Assembly (NCBI GenBank): GCA_026399445.1
Contig: JAPLRA010000361.1
Location: forward strand, 1 to 10,856
Origin: Sulfuritalea sp.
GTDB lineage: Bacteria > Pseudomonadota > Gammaproteobacteria > Burkholderiales > Rhodocyclaceae
Length of the DNA: 10,856 nucleotides
Direction: 5' to 3'
Shown one piece after another: positions 1-6,297 of the stretch. Numbering within the stretch: position 1 is the first letter of the stretch; every line of letters starts with the position of its first letter. The notes below the pieces were generated by a model. It did no database searches. It had not been told where the DNA came from and was given only the letters and a program-made list of their open reading frames with translations. The position numbers and the translations under genes are program-made.

Positions 1-434
1 CTGAACTGGCCCAGCAGCAGGCTGAGATCGACGCAGCGCTCTTTCATGTGCTCCTGCCGTTCCACCACGGCATCGACCGGCAAGAGGTAGTTGCGCCAGT
101 CGAGTTGTGCTCCGTGGCCGGCGTAATAGAACACCACCAGCTTGGTCTCGGATTTCTTGACCGCCGCGCCGAATTTCTCGATGGCGGCCATCATGTCGCC
201 CCGCGTGGCGTTGAGGCGCGAATCGACGGTGAAGCCGGCTTCGGTGAACAATCCGCTGACCGCTTTCGCATCGTTGGCCGGATTGACCAGTGGCGCGTCG
301 CGGTAGCTGCTGTTGCCTATGATCAGGGCCAGCCGCGAGGGGTCCGCAGTGGGATTGGCGGCCCACGCCGGCCTGAAGTACAGCGCCGGTGGAATCGCGG
401 CAAGCGTCTGGATGAAGCGGCGACGGTTGGTCAT
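1..434 (-). CDS. Tat-exported caspase-like (peptidase C14) protein, downstream tandem copy, partial
   Basis: N-terminal 144 codons of a second caspase-like protein; the gene continues past the left window edge, so the catalytic Cys and everything after it are not visible. The start ATG (434-432) opens MTNRRRFIQTLAA, a twin-arginine signal (RRRF at residues 4-7), then an Ala-rich h/c region to about residue 29. The caspase p20 fold follows: the strand LALIIGNSSY, the PLVNPANDA segment, and FYYAGHGAQ with the catalytic His at residue 107. The N-terminus aligns without gaps to the full-length paralogue just upstream (start 2855), except that this copy has a single FYYAG strand where the neighbour has two. 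It starts 57 bp after the neighbour's stop on the same strand, so co-transcription is likely. I see no good Shine-Dalgarno; the start is chosen from the Tat motif and the match to the paralogue. The substrate is unknown. Confidence 0.88.
   Translation of the reverse strand, partial: MTNRRRFIQTLAAIPPALYFRPAWAANPTADPSRLALIIGNSSYRDAPLVNPANDAKAVSGLFTEAGFTVDSRLNATRGDMMAAIEKFGAAVKKSETKLVVFYYAGHGAQLDWRNYLLPVDAVVERQEHMKERCVDLSLLLGQF
1..434. repeat. Direct repeat with 2398-2855 (duplicated caspase 5' end)
   Basis: This segment is a direct repeat of 2398-2855. After allowing for the 24-bp insertion in the other copy, bases 1-218 differ at one position by my count (142 versus 2563). From 219 onward mismatches become frequent, about 11 in the next 83 bases, and the signal-peptide region is more divergent still. 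There is no other length difference. The repeat extends left out of the window. Confidence 0.9.
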
Positions 435-491
435 TTCGTCATTATTGCCGATTCAGCCGAATCGCAAAAGCGGTTTGCATGCTGCGGCCGA

Positions 492-2855
492 TCAGGCCGT
501 GCAGTTGCTCTTGATCGTCAGGGTGCGTTTCAAGCCACCCGTGGGGAGGGCGCATTTCGTGTCGATGGTCTGCTGGCGCAGCGAGACAAGTTCGCGTCGC
601 TGGGTGTTAAAAAATTGCCCCGACTTGCGGCGGAACATATTTTCACTCTTTACCCCGACGTTGAGCCCGGGTACCTGCCAAAACCGGGTCTCGAGTTTGT
701 TTCCATAGTTGTCCCAGCCGATGCCTTCGGTCCGGAAGGTGTCGAAGGTTCCGGCCGGAACGGTGATGGTTTCCCTCTTTACGATTTCCAGATCGAAGTA
801 CCCGTTCGACGTACTGCCCTTTTCGGTTCTGCGGTAAGTAGCAGTCCATTTCTTGCCGATTTGAAACTCGGCCGACACGAGCTGCAGTGGATTATCGAAT
901 TCGACCGGCCCCTGCTTGATGGGGTTGCCCATCAGGTCTGTAACAAACATGCCGTTGTTATATTCGATCCGGTCCTCATCGTAATCCACCCGTGTCACAC
1001 GGGTTGCAAGGACTCGTTCTTCGACCCCTGTCAGGATGTCGGAGACCCGCGCGGTCGCCTCGTCTCCAACCGTAAAAATGCGGCCGAGCGGATAGCGCCC
1101 AGCCGAGAAAGGGTTGTCCGAGGGTGCCATCAGTTGCGGCACGGGCAGGCCGGCACCGATGTTGATCATGAAAGTCCCGGGCGTCGCTGCCGTGGCAGGC
1201 GCTGATACCGCAACAGCGCCCTGTGACGCCGCCGGCCTCGCGGCCGCGGCCGCTTTTTCCTGTTCCTTGCGCCGTTGCTCCTCCGCAGCCAGGCGCTGCC
1301 CTTCCTGTTTCGTGTGTTCCGCTGCCTGCCGTTCGGCCTCGACGATGCGCTGGCGCTCGCGGTCCAGGCGTTCCTGTTCCAGGCGACGCTTGGCTTCGGC
1401 GGTCTTTTGTTCTTCCTCGCGTCGCCTGGATTCAGTCGCCTGTTGTTCTTCGAGCCGCTTGCGCTCGGCGGCCAGACGCCCTGCTTCGGCGAGGCGCATC
1501 CGCTCGCGTTCGGCGCGCTCCTGCGCCGCCAACTGACGCTGCTCTTCTTCCTTTTTGCGCTCGGCTGCCGCGCGCTCGGCCTCGGCAATTCGCTGCCGTT
1601 CTTTGTCCAGGCGCTCCTGCTCCTGCCGACGCTTGGCGTCGATGGCTTTCTGCTCTTCCTCGCGCCGTCGCTGTTCCTGCGCTTGCTGCTCCTCGAGTTG
1701 CTTGCGTTCGGCGGCCAGGCGCTGCGCAGCGGCGAGGCGAATCTTCTCTTGCTCGGCACGCTCCTGTTCGAGACGTTTCTGGTCTTCCAGCCTTTTCTGT
1801 TCTTCCTGTTGCCGCTTCTCGGCAGCAAGTTGGTTGACCTTGGTCGTGTCCTGCTGTTCCCGTTCAGCACGCTGCTTTTCGACATCCGCCAGCAGTCGCG
1901 TCAGTCGCATCTGGGCGATTTCGGCGAAGCGACCGTTGGGGAAGGTCTGCAGGTAGGTTACCCAGTCGTCGACCTTCTTCGACGACTTGATGCGCCCCCA
2001 TTCGGTCATGTCAGCCTCGACCAGTTTCTCCAGCTCGGCTTCGGAGAGCTTCTTCTGCCCTTCGTTGAAGATGAAGACGTCGCCTTCGAGCGAGGTGGTT
2101 TCCCAGGGAATCTGCTCACCCTTTGACGCAAGGCGCACATTCAGCCGAACGCGTTTGAGGGCGTCCTCGATGCGGGTACCGCGCTTGCCCAATTCGCGTA
2201 CCAGGTTCTCGGTATAGAGCCCGTTTGCGCCCTCGCCATCCGAGGCCACGTTGCCCGGCGAGGTGGCGTAGGCCAGCAGGCTGCCGACGGGAGCATCGAA
2301 CTGCGACAGGCCCTTCTGGTCGGGCCGGTAGGACGTACCGAAGGGGTTGTTGCGACAGGCATCGAGGATGACCACAAAGGTCTTGTCCTTGGCCGCACTG
2401 AACTGGCCCAGCAGCAGGCTGAGATCGACGCAGCGCTCTTTCATGTGCTCCTGCCGTTCCACCACGGCATCGACCGGCAAGAGGTAGTTGCGCCAGTCGA
2501 GTTGTGCTCCGTGGCCGGCGTAATAGAACACCACCAGCCCGGCGTAATAGAACACCACCAGCCTGGTCTCGGATTTCTTGACCGCCGCGCCGAATTTCTC
2601 GATGGCGGCCATCATGTCGCCCCGCGTGGCGTTGAGGCGTGAATCGACGGTGAAGCCGGCCTGGGTGAATAGGCCGCTGACCGCCTTGGCATCGTTGGCC
2701 GGATTGACTAGCGGTGCGTCGCGGTAGCTGCTGTTGCCGATGATCAGGGCCAGCCGCGAGGGGTCGGCCGGAGCATTGGCGGCCCAGGCATTTCTCAGGG
2801 CATAGGCCGGGGGCAGCGCGGCGAGGGTCTGGATGAAACGGCGACGGTTGGTCAT
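492..2855 (-). CDS. Tat-exported caspase-like protease with long coiled coil and C-terminal beta domain
   Basis: 787-residue caspase-family (peptidase C14, metacaspase-type) protein, predicted periplasmic. Visible parts: Tat signal with RRRF at 4-7; p20 domain about 33-265 with catalytic His115 (YYAGHGAQ) and Cys167 (LDACRNNPF), followed by the usual LLAYATSPG and ENLVREL segments; a WGRIKSS...YLQTFPNGRF motif about 285-318, common after C14 domains; a Glu/Arg/Gln/Ala coiled coil about 324-540 containing two 81-residue repeats; an Ala/Pro/Ser linker; and a C-terminal beta-rich domain about 561-762 with a VPAGTFDTFR motif resembling DUF3108/TapB-type barrels (a weak resemblance). The tail has two Cys (768, 785), compatible with a periplasmic disulfide. 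Residues 99-106 and 107-114 are a duplicated LVVFYYAG. The start at 2855 is preferred over an in-frame ATG at 2891 because it begins the Tat signal, matches the paralogue, and avoids overlapping gloB, which ends 17 bp upstream. The physiological role is unknown. Confidence 0.93.
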   Translation of the reverse strand: MTNRRRFIQTLAALPPAYALRNAWAANAPADPSRLALIIGNSSYRDAPLVNPANDAKAVSGLFTQAGFTVDSRLNATRGDMMAAIEKFGAAVKKSETRLVVFYYAGLVVFYYAGHGAQLDWRNYLLPVDAVVERQEHMKERCVDLSLLLGQFSAAKDKTFVVILDACRNNPFGTSYRPDQKGLSQFDAPVGSLLAYATSPGNVASDGEGANGLYTENLVRELGKRGTRIEDALKRVRLNVRLASKGEQIPWETTSLEGDVFIFNEGQKKLSEAELEKLVEADMTEWGRIKSSKKVDDWVTYLQTFPNGRFAEIAQMRLTRLLADVEKQRAEREQQDTTKVNQLAAEKRQQEEQKRLEDQKRLEQERAEQEKIRLAAAQRLAAERKQLEEQQAQEQRRREEEQKAIDAKRRQEQERLDKERQRIAEAERAAAERKKEEEQRQLAAQERAERERMRLAEAGRLAAERKRLEEQQATESRRREEEQKTAEAKRRLEQERLDRERQRIVEAERQAAEHTKQEGQRLAAEEQRRKEQEKAAAAARPAASQGAVAVSAPATAATPGTFMINIGAGLPVPQLMAPSDNPFSAGRYPLGRIFTVGDEATARVSDILTGVEERVLATRVTRVDYDEDRIEYNNGMFVTDLMGNPIKQGPVEFDNPLQLVSAEFQIGKKWTATYRRTEKGSTSNGYFDLEIVKRETITVPAGTFDTFRTEGIGWDNYGNKLETRFWQVPGLNVGVKSENMFRRKSGQFFNTQRRELVSLRQQTIDTKCALPTGGLKRTLTIKSNCTA
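1275..1760. repeat. Two 243-bp (81-residue) coiled-coil repeats
   Basis: Within the caspase gene, residues about 366-446 (1518-1760) and 447-527 (1275-1517) are two copies of one coiled-coil module with an exact 81-residue period. Shared blocks include RLAAERK.LEEQQ, RRREEEQK, AKRR.EQERLD and ERQRI.EAER. The units have diverged by substitutions such as Q/R and K/R, with no visible gap until near the end of the second unit. This is a gene-internal duplication, older than the 24-bp one. Confidence 0.85.
2515..2562. repeat. Perfect 24-bp in-frame tandem duplication inside the caspase gene
   Basis: Two perfect adjacent 24-bp units, 2515-2538 and 2539-2562. Read on the minus strand they encode the octapeptide LVVFYYAG twice in a row (residues 99-114), immediately before the HGAQ of the catalytic His. 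The paralogue at 1-434 has one unit at the equivalent place (118-141), so the second unit is an insertion in this copy. Confidence 0.95.
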
Positions 2856-2872
2856 GGCCGGACTATTCCATT

Positions 2873-3652
2873 TCAAAAACGGTTCTTCCACTCGCGGATG
2901 GCGGTGAAGGTTTCCACCGCATCGAGCGGAACACGGCCGAGGCGGCTGGCCGCCGCGGCACGAACGGCTGGCGCATCCCAGCGCAGGAAGGGATTGGTTT
3001 CGAGTTCGACCCGGATGCTGGTCGGGATCGTCGCGCGTCCCGCCGCGCGGTCCTGCGCCACATGCTCGCTGCGCCGCTGCACGGCTATGCTGCCCGGCTC
3101 GACGGCGAGCGCGAAACGCAGGTTGCTCTGGGTGTATTCATGGGCGCAGTACACAAGAGTCGGCGCTGGCAACACGGCGAGTTTGGCCAGTGACTCGTGC
3201 ATCTGCGCCGGCGTACCCTCGAACAGCCGCCCGCAGCCGGCACCGAACAGAGTATCGCCGCAGAACACCGCGCCGTCGGCATCGATACTTGGGCCATAAT
3301 AGGCGATGTGGCCGCGGGTATGTCCGGGCACGGCAATGATGTCGAGGTGAAGGGCGAGTTCGGGTAGTTCAATGCGTTCGCCGCCGGTGAGCGGGTGGCT
3401 CACTCCGGGGATGTTCTCCAGCTCCGGGCCGAACACGGGGACGGGAAAGCGGGCGAGAATTTCTGCCAGACCACCGACGTGGTCGCCGTGATGATGGGTC
3501 GCGAGAATGGCGCAGAGGCGGTCGCCGCTCTTCTCAAGGTAGTCGAGCACCGGGGCGGCATCGCCGGGGTCGACCGCCGCGACACAGCCTCGGCCGCGCA
3601 GCAGCCAGATGTAGTTGTCGTCGAAAGCGTGCAGGCCGAGTATTTCAGTCAT
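2873..3652 (-). CDS. gloB: Hydroxyacylglutathione hydrolase (glyoxalase II)
   Basis: Hydrolyses S-D-lactoylglutathione to D-lactate and glutathione, the second step of methylglyoxal detoxification in the cytoplasm. The 259-residue product has the usual length and the metallo-beta-lactamase fold motif THHHGDH at 52-58. The full binuclear metal set is visible: His53, His55, Asp57, His58, His111 (PGHTRGH), Asp133 (FCGDTLF) and His171 (CAHEYT). The C-terminal glyoxalase II domain (ETNPFLRW, about 218-225) is intact. The start ATG has a GGAG about 11 nt upstream. It is divergent from the methyltransferase gene (27 bp apart) and followed 17 bp later by the caspase-like gene on the same strand. The neighbourhood gloB / yafS-like / rnhA / dnaQ matches the conserved enterobacterial and betaproteobacterial layout. 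Confidence 0.96.
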   Translation of the reverse strand: MTEILGLHAFDDNYIWLLRGRGCVAAVDPGDAAPVLDYLEKSGDRLCAILATHHHGDHVGGLAEILARFPVPVFGPELENIPGVSHPLTGGERIELPELALHLDIIAVPGHTRGHIAYYGPSIDADGAVFCGDTLFGAGCGRLFEGTPAQMHESLAKLAVLPAPTLVYCAHEYTQSNLRFALAVEPGSIAVQRRSEHVAQDRAAGRATIPTSIRVELETNPFLRWDAPAVRAAAASRLGRVPLDAVETFTAIREWKNRF

Positions 3653-3679
3653 TCGGGAATTTTCTCCAAACAGGGCGCA

Positions 3680-4402
3680 ATGTCAATTCAGGGATTCGAA
3701 GACTGGCTGGAAACGCCAGCCGGTCAGTATGTGCTCAATTGGGAACAGCAGAAGCACGACCTGCTGGTGGCCGACATTTTCGGCTTCAATGCGGTCCAGC
3801 TTTCCCTGCCTACCCACGACTTTCTGCGCGCCAACCGCATGCCGCTGCGTTTCCGTTGCGATGACGGCCGTTACGCCGGTGCATCGGAAGTTCGCTCCGA
3901 TTTGCATTATCTGCCCTTTGCCGCCAACAGTATCGATCTGGTGGTAATGCCGCACACGCTGGAGTTCGACACCAATCCGCATCAGGTCCTGCGCGAGGTT
4001 GAGCGCATCCTGGTGCCGGAGGGGCATGTGATCGTCACCGGCTTCAATCCCTTCAGCCTGTGGGGCGCGCGGCGCAAGCTGTCGCGGCGGCAGGCCCTGC
4101 CGCCATGGCGTGGCGCCTACCTCAGCGTGCCGCGAATGAAGGACTGGTTTTCGCTGCTCGGCTTCGAGATGCAGGCGGGCGCCTTCGGTTGCTACGCGCC
4201 GGCCGTGACGCAGGAAAAATGGCTGCGCCGCTTCGAGTTCATGGATGCCGCGGGCGACCGCTGGTGGCCGATTGCCGGTGCCGTGTATATCGTGCAGGCC
4301 GTAAAGCGCCAGCATGGCATGCGCCTGATCACCCCGACCTGGGTGGATCGCATGGCGCGTGCCAAGGCGCTGGTAACAGTGGCGCAAAAGGTGGATCAAT
4401 GA
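3680..4402 (+). CDS. YafS-like class I SAM-dependent methyltransferase
   Basis: 240-residue protein that I assign to the methyltransferase usually found between gloB and rnhA (YafS in E. coli). The second half of a Rossmann methyltransferase is recognisable: SDLHYLPFAANSIDLVVM (73-90), the acidic segment HTLEFDTNPHQVLREVERIL (92-111), then LVPEGHVIVTGFNPFSLWG (111-129). The N-terminal region where the glycine-rich SAM motif I should be (about 30-45) has no GxGxG; it reads IFGFNAVQLSL. The substrate is unknown. The start ATG at 3680 follows a weak AGGGCG; the open frame extends further upstream only as antisense to gloB. The stop overlaps the rnhA start by ATGA, indicating translational coupling. 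Confidence 0.88.
   Translation: MSIQGFEDWLETPAGQYVLNWEQQKHDLLVADIFGFNAVQLSLPTHDFLRANRMPLRFRCDDGRYAGASEVRSDLHYLPFAANSIDLVVMPHTLEFDTNPHQVLREVERILVPEGHVIVTGFNPFSLWGARRKLSRRQALPPWRGAYLSVPRMKDWFSLLGFEMQAGAFGCYAPAVTQEKWLRRFEFMDAAGDRWWPIAGAVYIVQAVKRQHGMRLITPTWVDRMARAKALVTVAQKVDQ
4388..4394 (+). promoter_or_regulatory. Ribosome binding site of rnhA
   Basis: AAGGTGG, one mismatch from the consensus AAGGAGG, lies inside the last codons of the methyltransferase gene. It fixes the rnhA start at 4399. Confidence 0.6.
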
Positions 4403-4836
4403 TCGAAATCTTTACTGACGGCGCCTGCAGCGGCAATCCCGGTCCGGGCGGATGGGGCGCCATCCTGCGCAAGGGGACGACCGAAAAGGAACTGTTCGGC
4501 GGCGAGCCTCACACCACCAATAATCGAATGGAGATGATGGCCGTGATCGAGGCACTGCGAGCCCTGAAAGAACCCGTAACGGCGCGCGTTCATACCGATT
4601 CGCAGTATGTGCAGAAGGGCATCAGCGAATGGATACACGGCTGGAAACGGCGCGGCTGGAAAACCGCCAGCAAGGAGCCGGTGAAGAACGAAGACCTGTG
4701 GCGCGAACTGGACCGGTTGGCGGCGCAGCATTCGATTGAATGGTTCTGGGTCAAGGGCCATGCCGGCCACGTCGAGAACGAGCGCGCCGACGTATTGGCA
4801 CGACGCGGTGTGGAACTTGCCCGCAAGGGAGCATAA
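4399..4836 (+). CDS. rnhA: Ribonuclease HI
   Basis: Cleaves the RNA strand of RNA-DNA hybrids, removing primers and R-loops. At 145 residues it is close to E. coli RNase HI (155). All active-site residues are visible at a constant offset of three from the E. coli numbering: Asp7 (FTDGACSGNPGPGGWG), Glu45 (NNRMEMMAV), Asp67 (HTDSQYV), His121 (KGHAGH) and Asp131 (NERADVLA). The basic handle region (WIHGWKRRGWKTASKEPVKN, 78-97) is present. The start ATG overlaps the methyltransferase stop (ATGA) and has an AAGGTGG site 4-10 bases upstream. dnaQ begins directly after its TAA, so rnhA and dnaQ lie in one transcript here, whereas in E. coli they are divergent. Confidence 0.97.
   Translation: MIEIFTDGACSGNPGPGGWGAILRKGTTEKELFGGEPHTTNNRMEMMAVIEALRALKEPVTARVHTDSQYVQKGISEWIHGWKRRGWKTASKEPVKNEDLWRELDRLAAQHSIEWFWVKGHAGHVENERADVLARRGVELARKGA
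4825..4831 (+). promoter_or_regulatory. Ribosome binding site of dnaQ
   Basis: AAGGGAG ends 5 nt before the dnaQ ATG and lies within the last codons of rnhA. It supports the start at 4837 immediately after the rnhA stop. Confidence 0.6.
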
Positions 4837-5547
4837 ATGCGAAAGATCGTGCTGGATACCGAAACCACCGGGCTCGATTTCCGTACCGGGGATCGCGTCA
4901 TCGAAATTGGCTGCGTCGAGTTGCGCGGTCGTCAGCTCACTGGCCAGCGTTTCCACGCCTGGATCAACCCGGAACGCGAGATTCCCGCCGGCGCCACGGC
5001 GATTCACGGTCTGACCAATGAATTCATTGCCGACAAGCCGAAGTTCGCCGAGGTCGCCGCCGAGTTCATGGACTTCGTCCGCGGTGCAGAGTTGGTGATC
5101 CATAACGCCGCCTTCGACGTCAGCTTTCTCAACAACGAGCTGGGCCTGTTGCAGCACGAGAGCATGGAAGTGCTTTGCGGCGACGTGATCGACACCTTAC
5201 GCATGGCGCGCGAGATGCGACCGGGCAAGAAAAACAATCTCAACGCCCTGTGCGTAGAGTTCGGCGTGGACAATTCAGGCCGCCAACTGCATGGCGCGTT
5301 GCTCGATGCGGAGCTGCTGGCCGAGGTCTATCTGGCCATGACGCGCGGCCAGAATTCGCTTGAGATGGACTTCGACAGTCCCGCGGTCGACTACTCAATC
5401 GGTGGCACGCGCCAGCGTCCGCCGCTTCTGGTACTCGCTGCCAGTGAGGCGGAACTTGCTGATCACGCCCGCGTGCTGGGTGAGATTGCCAAGGAGAGCA
5501 AAGGCAAGTGCCTCTGGCGCGATATGGAGAGTGCGTCACAGTCTTGA
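4837..5547 (+). CDS. dnaQ: DNA polymerase III epsilon subunit, 3'-5' proofreading exonuclease
   Basis: Proofreading exonuclease of the replicative polymerase core. The 236 residues match the usual length (243 in E. coli). The DnaQ-type DEDDh motifs are complete: ExoI DTETTG with Asp7 and Glu9; ExoII HNAAFDVSFL with Asp94; ExoIII HGALLDAELLA with His152 and Asp157. The C-terminal tail after about residue 180, which in this family tethers epsilon to the alpha subunit, is present but ends with little conservation I can recognise. A good AAGGGAG site precedes the ATG. It is the last gene of the methyltransferase-rnhA-dnaQ operon. Its stop is 13 bp from the stop of the convergent minus-strand gene, and I see no clear intrinsic terminator between them. 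Confidence 0.96.
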   Translation: MRKIVLDTETTGLDFRTGDRVIEIGCVELRGRQLTGQRFHAWINPEREIPAGATAIHGLTNEFIADKPKFAEVAAEFMDFVRGAELVIHNAAFDVSFLNNELGLLQHESMEVLCGDVIDTLRMAREMRPGKKNNLNALCVEFGVDNSGRQLHGALLDAELLAEVYLAMTRGQNSLEMDFDSPAVDYSIGGTRQRPPLLVLAASEAELADHARVLGEIAKESKGKCLWRDMESASQS

Positions 5548-5560
5548 GTTGCAGCAGGCT

Positions 5561-6259
5561 TTACTGAGGGCCCTGGGCGCCTGGCTTGGCGGAGTTCTTC
5601 CTGCCCTTTTTTTCAGGCGTGGGGCTTTCCTGGCTGTCCGAAACATTTCCTTCGACGGCGATCCCCGGGATCTTGCTGATCTCCTTTGCAAATTCATCGA
5701 GGGTCAGCTTGCGGTTCCCGGGCGGGGCGGCAACCGCCACCTCCTTGGCGGTGGATTCGCTTCGCACTATTTTGGCCGGTGTTCTGGCCGCCGTCCCGGC
5801 AGTTGTCGCAGTGCCTTGCACCGGGGGCTTCGCTGCCGGCGGACGTTTGGCTTCGAGAAACTGCCGATCGATTTCGGCAAAGCGTTCGGGACGTTTCAGG
5901 CCCGCCTTGAGGCAATCCTCCAGGCCGTCGATGACTTCGCAGCGTCGCTCCGCAATCACCTGCGCATAGTGGGAACTGCGCAGCTCATCGAGCTGTTTCA
6001 GGGCGGCCTGTTTTTCGTCAGTCAACTTTCCGATGACTGTTTCAAGGCGCGAAATTTCTTCCTGACTATGAAAGCGTCCTGCGCTAACTATGGCGATCAG
6101 GGTAAGCGCCGAAGCAACGCCCGCAGCGGCGGCAAGCCAGGTGAAGAACGCCTTTTTCTGAATGACAATCGGGCCGGCGCGAGATTGCCCGGCGAGCTCC
6201 TCGTCGGTGAGTTCATCGGTGTCATCAACGCTGGAAGACGGCTGATCGGGTTTGTTCAT
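5561..6259 (-). CDS. Hypothetical single-pass membrane protein with coiled coil
   Basis: 232-residue protein that I do not recognise. Layout: an acidic, Ser/Asp/Glu-rich N-terminus (1-28), likely cytoplasmic; a hydrophobic segment 38-60 (FFTWLAAAAGVASALTLIAIV) that fits one transmembrane helix, preceded by KK; a heptad-like charged region about 65-97 (SQEEISRLETVIGKLTDEK); a conserved-looking segment with two Cys, RRCEVIDGLEDCLKAG (105-120); an Ala/Pro/Thr-rich linker (138-182); a short helical stretch LTLDEFAKEISKIPG (185-199); and a basic, low-complexity tail. The pattern suggests an N-in inner-membrane anchor with a periplasmic coiled coil. It starts 38 bp after the stop of the STAS-like reading frame on the same strand and converges with dnaQ. 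The function is unknown; the two Cys could form a periplasmic disulfide. Confidence 0.8.
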   Translation of the reverse strand: MNKPDQPSSSVDDTDELTDEELAGQSRAGPIVIQKKAFFTWLAAAAGVASALTLIAIVSAGRFHSQEEISRLETVIGKLTDEKQAALKQLDELRSSHYAQVIAERRCEVIDGLEDCLKAGLKRPERFAEIDRQFLEAKRPPAAKPPVQGTATTAGTAARTPAKIVRSESTAKEVAVAAPPGNRKLTLDEFAKEISKIPGIAVEGNVSDSQESPTPEKKGRKNSAKPGAQGPQ

Positions 6260-6297
6260 GACGGAAGCCTGAGGCCGTGGAATCGTTCAGTGGCGAC

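Noticed and set aside
485..499. Terminator hairpin at the end of the caspase gene
   Set aside because: Only a 5-bp stem (CGGCC/GGCCG) overlapping the stop codon, with no T-tract.
48..1205. Long plus-strand open frame (385 codons) antisense to the caspase genes
   Set aside because: It crosses the junction of two real minus-strand genes, has no recognisable domain, and arises because GC-rich codons keep the complementary frame open.
1275..2126. Plus-strand frame rich in Leu/Phe that looks like a membrane protein
   Set aside because: It is the exact complement of the Glu/Lys/Arg coiled-coil codons; the hydrophobicity is an artefact of antisense reading.
2515..2562. CRISPR-like repeat
   Set aside because: The units are directly adjacent with no spacer, lie in frame inside a gene, and number only two.
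1..2855. Anti-phage defence system built on the caspase pair
   Set aside because: There is no sensor, nucleotide cyclase, pore-former or CRISPR partner nearby, and the Tat signals place the proteins outside the cytoplasm.
2856..2891. Upstream in-frame start for the caspase gene (adds MEEPFLKWNSPA)
   Set aside because: It overlaps the end of gloB, would bury the Tat signal, and is absent from the paralogue.
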